Shown here piece after piece: positions 39,235-48,578 of a stretch of 64,000 nt of DNA. The number at the start of each line of letters is the position of its first letter. The first letter of the stretch is position 1. Origin of the DNA: Bacteroidales bacterium. GTDB lineage: Bacteria > Bacteroidota > Bacteroidia > Bacteroidales > UBA932. Where the stretch lies: positions 124,001 through 188,000 of the forward strand of contig JAFVWT010000004.1 in assembly GCA_017501525.1 (NCBI GenBank), in the 5' to 3' direction. The translations under genes were made by a program, and so were the position numbers. The notes under the pieces were generated by a model, which made no database searches, was not told where the DNA came from, and saw only the letters and a list, made by a program, of their open reading frames with translations.

Positions 39235-40369
39235 TGTTGTTTGCTCCTTTGATGGCAGGGTAGTACCCTGCACAGAGTCCGACTATCAGGCATACAGTGA
39301 ATGCTCCAAAGATCGCCTTGAAACTGATATATAGAGGGCACTCAAGATATTGTGTTATTGCAACACTTGTTGCTATCCCTAAAATTATTCCTGATATTGA
39401 ACCTGCAATAGATAAGATCAGTGACTCTGTAAGGACCTGATTGAGGATGTCTCTTTTTCTGGCTCCAACTGATTTTCTGATTCCGAATTCCCTTTGCTTT
39501 TCTCCTACTTGAATAAGCATGATATTCATAAGTCCCATTGCTGCCCCGATTAGTGTTACAATGCTTATGATTGCACCCCCTTTTTCAACAATTGACATAT
39601 TCTCTTGAAGTTCATCTATGATTTGTTCGCTTCTCCCGATTGTGTAATCTTTTTTATCAGAAATTGAGAGTTTTCTTACCCTTCTGAAGGTAGGCTCTGC
39701 GTAGTTGTTCTCGTTTTCAATATAGATTACGAATCCTTCTCCCTCGAGTGTTGTGCAGGCAAGGGGATTGTTCCAGGGTATCAGAATATGGTTTTCAATA
39801 CTTCCTTTGCTGCTCCCTTCACCATTTTCAAGGATTCCAATGACTTCGAGGTGTTTCCCTGTAACCTCAATTTTTTTTCCGAGTGGATTCTCTTTTCCGA
39901 AAAGTCTTTTGACGATGGTGTTTCCTATAATACAGCAATTTGCTCCATATCTTATCTCTTTGGGAGTGAAGTTCCGTCCTTTATCTAACCGATAATTGTT
40001 TATTCTCAGGTAGTGTTCATTTGTTGCGCAAAGTTGGCACAACGGAGGCGTTGATTTTTCTGCTGACTTTGCAGTGATTATGTAAGAGTTGGTACAAAAT
40101 ATTGCGATATTTCCGTTTTGGCGATATTCTTCTAAAAATCTTCTTACTTGAGAGTGTGTGATTGGTCTGTTTTTGTTGCCTGTGATATGGGTTATTCCGT
40201 TACCCATCTCTCTGTATGTCTCGAGAAGATGCTCTTCAATAGTAGCAATGGAACTCTTTATGGCTACCATCGCACAGATGCCCATAGATATTAGAGATAT
40301 AGTTATTGTTGATCGTAATTTATTGGCTGATATAGACTTGCAGCCATTTATGATATCTGTCATCCTCAT
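39206..40369 (-). CDS. ABC transporter permease, MacB/FtsX type, without adjacent ATPase
   Basis: 387 residues from ATG 40369 (MRMTDIINGCKSIS...); Met at 40363 is also possible. One N-terminal membrane span (about 20-40), a large periplasmic MacB_PCD domain (about 45-250), then three C-terminal spans (FtsX domain, with EKQREFGIRKSVGARKRDILNQVLTESL, the coupling region). Such proteins are mechanotransducers for lipoproteins, toxins or peptides and need a MacB/LolD-type ATPase, which is not encoded here. Convergent with aroE; 29 bases overlap. Confidence 0.9.
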   Translation of the reverse strand: MRMTDIINGCKSISANKLRSTITISLISMGICAMVAIKSSIATIEEHLLETYREMGNGITHITGNKNRPITHSQVRRFLEEYRQNGNIAIFCTNSYIITAKSAEKSTPPLCQLCATNEHYLRINNYRLDKGRNFTPKEIRYGANCCIIGNTIVKRLFGKENPLGKKIEVTGKHLEVIGILENGEGSSKGSIENHILIPWNNPLACTTLEGEGFVIYIENENNYAEPTFRRVRKLSISDKKDYTIGRSEQIIDELQENMSIVEKGGAIISIVTLIGAAMGLMNIMLIQVGEKQREFGIRKSVGARKRDILNQVLTESLILSIAGSISGIILGIATSVAITQYLECPLYISFKAIFGAFTVCLIVGLCAGYYPAIKGANNTIVDSLKAR

Positions 40370-40392
40370 GCCTGTCCCTCCTGTTAACAATT

Positions 40393-40423
40393 CAAATGTA
40401 AAAGTAGGAAATATCTCTTTAAA
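40393..40423 (-). promoter_or_regulatory. Promoter of the MacB-type permease gene
   Basis: Minus strand: TTTA (40420-40423), 19 bases, perfect -7 box TACATTTG (40393-40400). Leader about 20 bases to ATG 40369. Overlaps the region of the opposite promoter for rluB. Confidence 0.55.
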
Positions 40424-40427
40424 ATCA

Positions 40428-40435
40428 TACCTTTG
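40428..40435 (+). promoter_or_regulatory. -7 element upstream of the RluB-like gene
   Basis: TACCTTTG matches TAnnTTTG and lies 21 bases before the ATG at 40457. No good -33 box is seen, so this is less sure. Confidence 0.45.
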
Positions 40436-40456
40436 CCGACAAATTTGATAAATTAT

Positions 40457-41434
40457 ATGAGACCTCGAATTAAAGTTACAAAGAGTGGTGGAGCAACTCC
40501 CAAAACAAGAAGTACAGGATCTTCAAACAGAAGAGAACGTTTTGACAAAAGTGATCGTTTTGAGAAAAAGGATCGCTATGGCGCTAAAGGCAAATCTGAA
40601 AGGAGCAATAGCAGGGGCGAACGTTATGATAAAAAGCAGGGTGCGGGATTTGGTCGCAGAACCCCTAATCGTGTTCTCTCCAATACAAGTAAACCTAAGG
40701 AGATGCTTCCCGATGATGGCTCTATCCGTCTCAATAAATTCATTGCAAATTCGGGAATTTGTTCAAGAAGGGATGCCGACGAGTATATAAAGGCGGGTCT
40801 GGTTTCAGTCAATGGTGAGATAGTTACTGAAATGGGTATAAAGGTGACTATTGATGATGATGTCAGATTTAATGGAGAAAGAATTAAAGGGGAGAGAAAA
40901 GTATATATTGTAATGAACAAGCCAAAGGATTTTGTGACAACTATGAGTGATCCTCATGCCGAAAGAAATGTCATGGAACTTATCAGCAAGTCACTATGTC
41001 CTGAACGGGTTTATCCAATAGGCCGTCTTGATAAATCTACTACAGGGGTTTTGTTATTCACTAATGATGGTGAATTGGCAGAGCGACTCACTCATCCCTC
41101 TTATGAGAAAAAGAAAATATATCAGGTGACTCTTGACCGCAACTTTAAAAGCAGTGATATGATGAAACTTACAGAAGGTATCACTCTGGAGGATGGTAAG
41201 GCGTATGCGGATGAAGCAACTTATGTGGGAGATAGCAAGGATCAGGTGGGATTGGAGATACATTCCGGAAGAAACCGTATCGTAAGGAGAATGTTTGAGG
41301 CGTTGGGTTATAAGGTCAAAAAACTTGATAGGGTATATTTTGCCGGATTGACCAAAAAGAATCTGAGCCGCGGTCAGTGGAGATTCCTCAGCGAACAGGA
41401 AGTGGTAATGTTGAAAATGAATATGTATGAGTAA
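40457..41434 (+). CDS. rRNA pseudouridine synthase, RsuA/RluB family, with basic N-terminal extension
   Basis: 325 residues from ATG 40457. Residues about 1-78 form a disordered basic extension rich in Arg, Lys, Gly, Ser and Asp (RRERFDKSDRFEKKDRYG; RGERYDKKQG), followed by an S4 RNA-binding domain (SIRLNKFIANSGICSRRDAD), and the catalytic domain with the motif GRLDKSTTGVLLFTND (catalytic Asp). It ends with the family's GRNRIVRRMFEALGY. Probably modifies 23S (RluB) or 16S (RsuA) rRNA. The last 8 bases overlap the era start (ATGAGTAA). Confidence 0.93.
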   Translation: MRPRIKVTKSGGATPKTRSTGSSNRRERFDKSDRFEKKDRYGAKGKSERSNSRGERYDKKQGAGFGRRTPNRVLSNTSKPKEMLPDDGSIRLNKFIANSGICSRRDADEYIKAGLVSVNGEIVTEMGIKVTIDDDVRFNGERIKGERKVYIVMNKPKDFVTTMSDPHAERNVMELISKSLCPERVYPIGRLDKSTTGVLLFTNDGELAERLTHPSYEKKKIYQVTLDRNFKSSDMMKLTEGITLEDGKAYADEATYVGDSKDQVGLEIHSGRNRIVRRMFEALGYKVKKLDRVYFAGLTKKNLSRGQWRFLSEQEVVMLKMNMYE

Positions 41435-42317
41435 CAAGATACATCGTGCCGGTTTCGTAAATATTATCGGAAATCCGAATGTCGGTAAATCGACGTTGAT
41501 GAATGCGTTGGTGGGGGAACGGCTTTCAATTATTACTGCAAAGTCTCAGACTACCCGTCATCGTATTATGGGTATTGTCAATGGTGATGATTATCAGATA
41601 GTTTATTCTGATACTCCGGGTATTTTAAAACCTTCGTACCGCCTGCAGCAGAATATGATGGACTATGTGGAGACTGCTATCGGGGATGCTGATGTTATAT
41701 TGTATGTTACCGATGTGGTGGAGAAGATTGATAAAAATGTTGAGTATATAGAGAAACTTAACAAGGTTCTTTGTCCTATAATCTTAATTATCAATAAGAT
41801 AGACTTGAGCAACAATGAGCAGGTGAATGAGTTGGTGGAGAAATGGCAAAATCTGATACCCAAAGCGGAAATAATGGTTGCATCTGCACAGGAAAAGTTT
41901 GGTCTGGACGGAATCTTTGATAGGATACTTCATCATTTGCCCCAAAATCAGGCGTGGTACGACAAGGATGTTCTTACTGACAGGAATCTCAGGTTTTTTG
42001 CATCAGAGATAATCAGAGAAAAAATCCTTACGAACTATACCAAGGAGATACCATATTGCACAGAGGTGGTAATAGATGAGTTTAAGGAGTCAGAAGAGAG
42101 GTATGATATTAGTGCCGTTATCAATGTCATGAGGGACTCGCAGAAAGGGATTATCATCGGTAGCAAGGGCTCTATGTTGAAAAAGATTGGAACTCAGGCT
42201 CGTATAGATATGGAGGAATTCTTTGAGAAGAAGGTCTATCTCTCTTTATTTGTAAAAGTGAATCCTGGTTGGAGGGAGGATAGCAGAAAACTCAAGGCGT
42301 TCGGTTATGACAGGTAG
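41427..42317 (+). CDS. era: GTPase Era
   Basis: 296 residues. G1 GNPNVGKST (15-23), G3 DTPG, G4 NKID, and a C-terminal KH type 2 domain with GIIIGSKGSMLKKIGTQAR. Binds the 3' end of 16S rRNA during 30S assembly. Translationally coupled to the RluB-like gene by overlapping stop and start. Confidence 0.97.
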   Translation: MSNKIHRAGFVNIIGNPNVGKSTLMNALVGERLSIITAKSQTTRHRIMGIVNGDDYQIVYSDTPGILKPSYRLQQNMMDYVETAIGDADVILYVTDVVEKIDKNVEYIEKLNKVLCPIILIINKIDLSNNEQVNELVEKWQNLIPKAEIMVASAQEKFGLDGIFDRILHHLPQNQAWYDKDVLTDRNLRFFASEIIREKILTNYTKEIPYCTEVVIDEFKESEERYDISAVINVMRDSQKGIIIGSKGSMLKKIGTQARIDMEEFFEKKVYLSLFVKVNPGWREDSRKLKAFGYDR

Positions 42318-42332
42318 ATTTTGAAATTTTTC

Positions 42333-42340
42333 TTAAATTT
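42333..42340 (+). promoter_or_regulatory. -7 element upstream of parC
   Basis: TAAATTTG, a perfect TAnnTTTG match, 24 bases before the parC ATG. No TTTG at the right -33 distance. Confidence 0.5.
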
Positions 42341-42364
42341 GCACCAAATACAAAATTTTCAGTA

Positions 42365-45109
42365 ATGAGTAGAGAAGTAGAAGAGGATCTTGATGATGTA
42401 TGGAATGAAGAGGAGATAGTGGAGGATGATGAGCCGGTTTCAGCGGGTAAATACGATAAAATAATAACAGATGGCAGCAAGAAATACAAACTTTCCGGAA
42501 TGTACCAGGATTGGTTTCTTGATTATGCCTCATATGTGATTTTGGACCGTTCTGTTCCGCACATTACTGATGGTTTGAAGCCTGTTCAGAGGAGAATTCT
42601 CCACGCAATGAAGAGTGTAGATGATGGCAGATATAACAAAGTCGCTACACTTGTGGGGGCCACTATGCCTTACCATCCTCATGGAGATGCTTCTATTGAA
42701 TCTGCTCTTGTGCAGTTGGGACAGAAGGACTTGTTGATTGATTGTCAGGGAAACTGGGGAAATATTCTTACAGGTGACCCTGCTGCTGCGGGCCGTTATA
42801 TAGAGGCGCGACTTACCCCTTTTGCAAATGAAGTCCTGTTCAATAACAAAATAACCGAGTGGGTAAATTCCTATGATGGCAGAAATAAGGAACCTGTCAA
42901 TCTTCCTGTTAAGTTTCCTTTGCTTTTGGCTCAAGGTTCTGAAGGTATTGCTGTGGGACTTGCCTGTAAAATTCTTCCTCACAATTTCAATGAACTAATA
43001 GATGCTTCAATACAATATCTTAAGAATGAGGAATTTGTCATTTATCCCGACTTTCCTACAGGGGGACTTGCTGATGTCTCAAACTACAACCGTGGACTAA
43101 GAGGAGGTAAGGTAAGGGTTCGTGCAGTTATTCAGAAGGTCAGCAAGAATACATTGGTTATTTCTGAAATTCCGTTTGGAAAGACGACGACAGATATTAT
43201 TGATTCAATTCTTAAAGCTAAGGATAAAGGTAAAATCAAAATCAAAAAGATTGATGACAATACCGCTGAAAATGTGGAGATTGTTATTCAATTGCACAAT
43301 GATGTCTCTCCTGACCAGACTATTGATGCTTTATATGCTTGTACAGATTGCGAGGTAAGTGTTTCGCCAAATACTTGTGTTATCATTGACAAGAATCCTC
43401 ATTTTGTGGGGGTTGATGAGGTGCTCAAGTACAACACCGATCATACCAAGGAGTTGATGCGTCGCGAGTTGCAGATTAAACTTGATGAGTTGGGGGTAGA
43501 GTGGCATTATACCTCTTTGGATAAGATATTTTTTGAAAACAAGGTATATAAGGTACTTGAAAACGATGCCCGTTCGTGGGAGAAGCAGTTGGCTGATGTC
43601 AAGAATGCGATGTTGCAATTCCAACATTTGCTGAGAAAGCCAATCAGTGATGAGGATATATTGAGGCTTGTGGAAAAACCTGTCAAGAAGATTTCAAAAT
43701 TTGATATCAAGCAGGTTACTGACAAAATCGCTGCAATTGAGAAAAAAGAATCGGATATAAAATACAGTCTGGAGCATCTGGTGGAATATTGTATAGATTA
43801 TTTCACAGCATTGAAGGATAAATATGGAACAAAATTCCCTCGCAAGACCAAGATCACCTCTTTTGAAAATATCGAAGTGACAAAGGTTGTCGCAAATAAT
43901 GCTAAATTATATGTCAATAGGAGTGAGGGATTTATAGGTATGTCCGCCAAGAAAATAGAGGATGCTGAATATGTTTGTGACTGTTCCGATATTGATGAGA
44001 TTCTGGTGTTCCTCAAGGATGGCCGATATACTATAAGAAAGATTACAGAAAAGCAGTTTGTAGATAGGAATATTATCCACGTTGCAGTCTTTAAGCGTAA
44101 TGACGAGAGGACTATTTACAACGTGGCATATCGTGATGGTCGGGGAGGAATTGTCTATGCCAAACGATTTGCTGTTACCAGTGTTTCAAGGGATAAATGG
44201 TATGATTTGACTCAAGGCAAACCCGATTCTTCTGTATGTTGGTTTACTGTAAATCCTAATGGTGAGGCGGAGACAATCAAGGTGTACCTTCGCCCGAAAG
44301 CCAAGTTGAAGAAGCTGATAATGGATTTCGATTTCTCCAAGTTGTCTATCAAGGGAAAAGGGTCTATGGGTAATATAATTACCAAACATCCTATTCAGAA
44401 AATAATGCTCCGTCACGAGGGTGTTTCTACTATTGCTGCCAAATCATTGTGGTTTGATTGGGATATTTGCAGATTGAATGAAGAGGGCCGTGGGGAACTT
44501 TTAGGTCAGTTCAAGGGAAATGAACATCTGTTGGCAATTTGTAAGGATGGTACTTTCTATACTACGACATTGGAACTCAATACAAGATTTCAGGGAGAAC
44601 TCCTTAAGGTTGAAAAATTCTCTCCTTCAAAGGTCTATACTGTTCTCTATCTGGATGAGGAAGGGTACTACTATATCAAACGTTTCTGTTTTGAGTTAAG
44701 TGATAATACTGTACAATATTTCATATCGCCAGATGAAAAGGCCCGTTTTGTGGCAATCTCCCAGGACAGATTCCCTACCGTAAATGTGGAATTTATCCAA
44801 TCCGGCAAAAAGGTAAAAGAGCCTATTGTTATTGATGCTGATGAGTTTATTTCAGTGAAAGGTTATAAAGCAAAGGGTAAAAGGGCAGGTTTGAATATAG
44901 CCTCAGTCCAATTTGGAGAGCCGCTTGTGAAAGATATTCCTGAAGATATTATGGATGACGCTTCAGACTCTTTGGAATCTTCCGATTCTTCAGAAATCGA
45001 GACTCCATATAATGATGAGGTGGTGGCTTCTGTCGAGAGGGCAACAGATCTGAACGACTCCTCTGATATAATAAATTTTGAAATAGATGAAGAACTTACT
45101 CTGTTTTAG
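42365..45109 (+). CDS. parC: DNA topoisomerase IV subunit A
   Basis: 914 residues. Winged-helix DNA cleavage core with SVPHITDGLKPVQRRILHAM and the catalytic Tyr145 in AAGRYIEARLTP; GyrA-box-free C-terminal beta-pinwheel, typical of ParC. It has acidic N-terminal (1-28) and C-terminal tails (DDASDSLESSDSSE) common in Bacteroidota ParC. Quinolone-region residues around 101-111 (MPYHPHGDASIE) keep the usual Ser/Ala pattern. No parE lies beside it. Preceded by era by 47 bases. Confidence 0.95.
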   Translation: MSREVEEDLDDVWNEEEIVEDDEPVSAGKYDKIITDGSKKYKLSGMYQDWFLDYASYVILDRSVPHITDGLKPVQRRILHAMKSVDDGRYNKVATLVGATMPYHPHGDASIESALVQLGQKDLLIDCQGNWGNILTGDPAAAGRYIEARLTPFANEVLFNNKITEWVNSYDGRNKEPVNLPVKFPLLLAQGSEGIAVGLACKILPHNFNELIDASIQYLKNEEFVIYPDFPTGGLADVSNYNRGLRGGKVRVRAVIQKVSKNTLVISEIPFGKTTTDIIDSILKAKDKGKIKIKKIDDNTAENVEIVIQLHNDVSPDQTIDALYACTDCEVSVSPNTCVIIDKNPHFVGVDEVLKYNTDHTKELMRRELQIKLDELGVEWHYTSLDKIFFENKVYKVLENDARSWEKQLADVKNAMLQFQHLLRKPISDEDILRLVEKPVKKISKFDIKQVTDKIAAIEKKESDIKYSLEHLVEYCIDYFTALKDKYGTKFPRKTKITSFENIEVTKVVANNAKLYVNRSEGFIGMSAKKIEDAEYVCDCSDIDEILVFLKDGRYTIRKITEKQFVDRNIIHVAVFKRNDERTIYNVAYRDGRGGIVYAKRFAVTSVSRDKWYDLTQGKPDSSVCWFTVNPNGEAETIKVYLRPKAKLKKLIMDFDFSKLSIKGKGSMGNIITKHPIQKIMLRHEGVSTIAAKSLWFDWDICRLNEEGRGELLGQFKGNEHLLAICKDGTFYTTTLELNTRFQGELLKVEKFSPSKVYTVLYLDEEGYYYIKRFCFELSDNTVQYFISPDEKARFVAISQDRFPTVNVEFIQSGKKVKEPIVIDADEFISVKGYKAKGKRAGLNIASVQFGEPLVKDIPEDIMDDASDSLESSDSSEIETPYNDEVVASVERATDLNDSSDIINFEIDEELTLF

Positions 45110-45153
45110 AAAAGAACTGTGGTAATTATTCAGATTTTTACATCATTAATGTT

Positions 45154-45651
45154 ATGATTATATCTCTTATAGGATTTATGGGGGCTGGTAAGACCACTCT
45201 CGGTAAAGAACTTGGAAAATCTCTCGGCGCTCCTGTTATTGATCTTGACGAATATATAGAGGAGTACGAAGGAAAGAAAATTTCAGAAATTTTCAGTGAG
45301 TCTTCTGAGGCAGGATTCAGACAAATTGAGTTGAACTGTTTTGAGAATATTCTTGAAGAGCATATCTCTGAAAATCCCGATACATTAGAAGATTTTACCC
45401 GTTGTACCTTGGTGATCTCTTTGGGAGGTGGTATTGTAACAACACCTGAGTGCAGGGATCTCATTTCCCGTTTTACCTATTGCGTCTATCTTAAATGTGA
45501 CTTGGATACTATCTTCAGTCGTTTGGATGGAAATACTGACAATCGTGCTTTGTTGGCTGGTCAGCAAGGCGAATCATTAAGGAGTTCCATCGAACGAATC
45601 TTTGCAGAAAGAGAAGGCTATTATCTCTCTTTAGCTAATAAGATAATATAA
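45154..45651 (+). CDS. aroK: Shikimate kinase
   Basis: 165 residues. Walker A GFMGAGKT (7-14), DLDEYIEEYEGKKISEIF substrate-binding region, GGGIVTTPECRDL, and the lid region DNRALLAG. Phosphorylates shikimate at O3. Convergent with the tonB-exbDB genes; 138 bases between. Confidence 0.95.
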   Translation: MIISLIGFMGAGKTTLGKELGKSLGAPVIDLDEYIEEYEGKKISEIFSESSEAGFRQIELNCFENILEEHISENPDTLEDFTRCTLVISLGGGIVTTPECRDLISRFTYCVYLKCDLDTIFSRLDGNTDNRALLAGQQGESLRSSIERIFAEREGYYLSLANKII

Positions 45652-45689
45652 GTCAAGTTCTATAAAATCCCCCTTTTAAATGAGATTTG

Positions 45690-45718
45690 AGACTTTTGCC
45701 GCCTTTATTGAAAAGTCT
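45690..45718. terminator. Hairpin between convergent aroK and tonB
   Basis: AGACTTTT/AAAAGTCT, 8-bp perfect stem, 13-base loop. A second weaker repeat GAATCAG/CTGATTC lies near 45731-45756. Either could end transcription from one side. Confidence 0.45.
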
Positions 45719-45789
45719 TAAATGTGGAGGAATCAGATGCAAATCAAGCCCTGATTCGTTGTGTGTCATGGCGGTGTATATTTGTTTGT

Positions 45790-46578
45790 CTATCTTAGAC
45801 GGAAAATATATGTGATGGTTCCTTGCTGTATCGCAGGAGCTGATTCACTTGTATTGAATTTTGCTTTCAGTGCAGCTTTCCTTGCCGCATCGAGTAGTTC
45901 GCTATTGAATACGGTTGTTCCTCTGGCTCCGGGGGTGGCATCAATGACATTTCCGAAGTTGTCGACATGAATATTAACCACGACATTTCCTTCTGCCTGG
46001 ACGGTGTATTCCGGGACAGGCAGATAGCCTTCAATAGTCCTTCCCTGCAGTTTGGCTGTGGGGGCTCCATTTGGATTTCCGATTACGGTATTTCCATCTA
46101 TGTCACCTGCGACAAGGTGCTCTTGGGGAGTTTCTGAAGCTTGTGGCGCAAGAGTGTCTTTTCTGTGTTTTCCGCTGCTGAACAGAGCACGCTCATTGAT
46201 TTCCTTTTTTCTGGGCGGTTCAGGGACTTCTATATCTCCATCAGTTGAAAGGGTTGTCTCTTTTCCATGTGTAGACTGTTGGGCTTCCAGGGGTGCCTTT
46301 GATTTTTGTACCAGATTTACATCATTCTCTTTTGAAGCATCTTTTGCCCTTGGCTCTACGCCGGTTTGTGTAAGTATCGGTTTCTCTTCAGGAATAGATT
46401 CGGTTTCAGTAAACTCAATAAGAACGCCTTGTTCCGATAGAGGGGGAACACTCTGATGCAGTTTTACCCTGATACCTACTATAATCAAGATAGTATGGAC
46501 GACAATAACAGCGACTATTCCTGCTGCTCTGCCGGCCGAATCAAATGGTGAGTCGTATTTTGAGCCCTTTTGTGACAT
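45790..46578 (-). CDS. TonB-family energy-transducing protein
   Basis: 262 residues. Cytoplasmic N-terminus, one membrane span (about 18-38), a long periplasmic linker of charged and Pro-containing sequence (45-175), and a TonB C-terminal domain (about 180-262: VVNIHVDNFGNVIDATPG ... ITYIFRL). It transmits proton-motive force from ExbB/ExbD to outer-membrane receptors. Last gene of the exbB-exbD-tonB operon (3-base gap to exbD); a natural partner for the SusC at 4120, although any other receptor in the genome could use it. Confidence 0.92.
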   Translation of the reverse strand: MSQKGSKYDSPFDSAGRAAGIVAVIVVHTILIIVGIRVKLHQSVPPLSEQGVLIEFTETESIPEEKPILTQTGVEPRAKDASKENDVNLVQKSKAPLEAQQSTHGKETTLSTDGDIEVPEPPRKKEINERALFSSGKHRKDTLAPQASETPQEHLVAGDIDGNTVIGNPNGAPTAKLQGRTIEGYLPVPEYTVQAEGNVVVNIHVDNFGNVIDATPGARGTTVFNSELLDAARKAALKAKFNTSESAPAIQQGTITYIFRLR

Positions 46579-46581
46579 ACT

Positions 46582-46995
46582 CTACTCGGGGGATGTTGCC
46601 AAAATTACTTTATACTTGTTCCTTTTTGCAATGTTCATGACATTTACAACCTGTTCAATGGGGACAGTCTTGTCTGCATAGATTGAGAATGTCGGATCTT
46701 CCTGGTCGTCAAGAAGAATTTGCAACTCTTCTTCAAGTGAGTTGAACATTATCGGTGTCTCCTTTCCGTTGAGGTGGTATGTAAATCTGTTTTTACTTGG
46801 GTAGTGCTTAATAGATACACTAACTGTTGCTTTTGCCGATATTTGGTTTGTACTCTTTGGCAAAAGCAGTTTCAGTGCATTTGGGTTAATCAATGTCGAA
46901 GTTACCAGGAAGAAGATAAGTAGCAGAAATACAATATCTGTCATCGATGACATTGAAAATCCGGAGTCGACTTTTGTTTTTCTTCTGATTGCCAT
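46582..46995 (-). CDS. exbD: ExbD/TolR-family biopolymer transport protein
   Basis: 137 residues; a single N-terminal membrane span (about 21-40) with the proton-path Asp20 in SSMTDIVFLLLIFFLV, and a periplasmic domain. Partner of ExbB, which stops two bases upstream of its start. Confidence 0.92.
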   Translation of the reverse strand: MAIRRKTKVDSGFSMSSMTDIVFLLLIFFLVTSTLINPNALKLLLPKSTNQISAKATVSVSIKHYPSKNRFTYHLNGKETPIMFNSLEEELQILLDDQEDPTFSIYADKTVPIEQVVNVMNIAKRNKYKVILATSPE

Positions 46996-46997
46996 TG

Positions 46998-47714
46998 TTA
47001 TTCCTCTTTACCCGATTTGATTTTCACTGAGTCGGCAGGTTCATGCAGCATATCCATAAACTCAATGGTGTTGTTCTCCATTTTAAAGATAAGATCGGAG
47101 ATTTTGGCTGTCAGATAGTTGTATCCGAAGTAGGCTATAATACCTACGAACAGACCTCCTACGGTGGTCACCATTGCAGTGTAAATACCACCTGATAGTA
47201 GGGTGATATCGATATTGTTACCTGCCTGAGACATATTGAAGAAGGCTTGGATCATACCGATAACTGTCCCAAGGAAACCGATCATTGGTGCGCCTCCGGC
47301 TATTGTTGCAAGCATTGGAAGTCCTTTTTCAAGTCTTGCAACTTCCACATTACCTGTGTTTTCTACTGCAGCTTGGATATCTGAAAGGGGACGGCCGATT
47401 CTTTCAATACCTTTTTCAATCAGACGTGCAATAGGTGAATTGTTTGTTTTGCACAATGAAAGGGCCGGTTTGATTTTGCCCTCCTTGATGAGGTTGTGAA
47501 TGTTGTTCATGAAATTGGGATCTATTTGTGATGCTTTTCTTATTGCCCACCATCTGCTGCCAAATATGTATATGGCTATAATTGATAGTAACAGTAAAAT
47601 GAGCATTAGCCATCCACCGGAGATAGCCATTTGGATTAGAGACATTTTCTGATCTGTTTGTTCAACTTCCTGAACCAAAATTTCGGGGTCTGTTGTTAAT
47701 AATGTGAGTAACAT
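46998..47714 (-). CDS. exbB: MotA/TolQ/ExbB proton-channel family protein
   Basis: 238 residues with three membrane spans (about 31-50, 127-147, 170-190 by eye) and the family motif in the cytoplasmic and TM regions (LPMLATIAGGAPMIGFLGTVIGMIQAF; GGIYTAMVTTVGGLFVGI). Forms the proton-driven motor with ExbD and TonB. First gene of the operon, downstream of truA by 33 bases. Confidence 0.93.
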   Translation of the reverse strand: MLLTLLTTDPEILVQEVEQTDQKMSLIQMAISGGWLMLILLLLSIIAIYIFGSRWWAIRKASQIDPNFMNNIHNLIKEGKIKPALSLCKTNNSPIARLIEKGIERIGRPLSDIQAAVENTGNVEVARLEKGLPMLATIAGGAPMIGFLGTVIGMIQAFFNMSQAGNNIDITLLSGGIYTAMVTTVGGLFVGIIAYFGYNYLTAKISDLIFKMENNTIEFMDMLHEPADSVKIKSGKEE

Positions 47715-47741
47715 ATTTATTGTAAATGTAAATTATTTAAA

Positions 47742-47767
47742 TCTTTGTTATTTGTCTTTGTTATTTG
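47742..47767. repeat. 13-base tandem duplication at the truA 3' end
   Basis: TCTTTGTTATTTG occurs twice back to back (47742-47754 and 47755-47767) without mismatch. It spans the truA stop codon, so the last residues (NNKDK) come from the duplication. Confidence 0.95.
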
Positions 47768-48539
47768 CTGTATTGTACGGGTAGGTGATTCCTGTCAGAA
47801 AGAGGGCATGTCCTGAAACCGACTGTCCCGCTTGTGTCCTATTTTTATTTTGAATCAGTTCGACTATCCATTGTTCATCTTTTTTCCCTCTTCCTATTTC
47901 CAAAAGGGTTCCTACTATTGCCCTTACCATATTTCTCAGAAATCTGTTGGCAGTGATGGTAAATTTATAGTAGCCCTCTTCTGAAATTTGTCCTGTCTGC
48001 GGAGTGTATTTTTCCCAATATGCCTCTTTAACATTGCAGATGGAAGTGTTGTTTCCGCTATGAAGTTTCTCAAAACAGCAGAACTCTTTTGTCCCAATCA
48101 AATATTGTGCTGCTTTGTTCATTTTTTCAATATCTAAAGGAAATTTGTAAAAAAGTGAATATTGTTTGGCAAATGGGTCTTTATGGGTGTGGACATAATA
48201 TGTGTAGGTTCTTGATGTCGCATCAAATCTGGCGTGAGCATCTTCTGCTACGGGGAAAATGTCTGTCACCACTATATCTTCCGGCAGAATGGCATTTGTT
48301 TTGTATATTACTTTGGCGGTCTGGTCAAGGAGTTGTGTCTTCTCTGAGTCGAAATGGGCAATAAATCCGATAGCATTGACTCCGCTATCTGTCCTTCCTG
48401 CTCCAACGACATCGATTTCTTCGCCTAAGACCGATGACAATGCCTTTTCAATGCACTCCTCGACGGTTATTCCGTTATTTTGGATTTGCCATCCGCAATA
48501 TTTTGCCCCATTGTAGGATATTGTCATAAAGTACCTCAT
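47748..48539 (-). CDS. truA: tRNA pseudouridine(38-40) synthase
   Basis: 263 residues from ATG 48539 (MRYFMTISYNGAKYCGWQ); Met5 at 48527 is an alternative. A frame extends 70 codons further upstream, but into the moxR promoter region and with no TruA-like sequence, so it was not used. Catalytic Asp51 in GRTDSGVNA; FxRNMVRAIVGTLLEIG near the C-terminus. Modifies U38-40 of many tRNAs. Confidence 0.95.
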   Translation of the reverse strand: MRYFMTISYNGAKYCGWQIQNNGITVEECIEKALSSVLGEEIDVVGAGRTDSGVNAIGFIAHFDSEKTQLLDQTAKVIYKTNAILPEDIVVTDIFPVAEDAHARFDATSRTYTYYVHTHKDPFAKQYSLFYKFPLDIEKMNKAAQYLIGTKEFCCFEKLHSGNNTSICNVKEAYWEKYTPQTGQISEEGYYKFTITANRFLRNMVRAIVGTLLEIGRGKKDEQWIVELIQNKNRTQAGQSVSGHALFLTGITYPYNTANNKDK

Positions 48540-48555
48540 TATTGGAAAAAAACTA

Positions 48556-48563
48556 TAAATTTG
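48556..48563 (+). promoter_or_regulatory. -7 element for the moxR-bat operon
   Basis: TAAATTTG matches TAnnTTTG; leader about 30 bases to moxR. No good -33 box. Confidence 0.5.
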
Positions 48564-48578
48564 TAATTTATTTGCGCA

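Noticed and set aside
46052..46456. 134-codon plus-strand frame
   Set aside because: It is antisense to the Pro/Ser-rich linker of the TonB protein, with compositional bias only.
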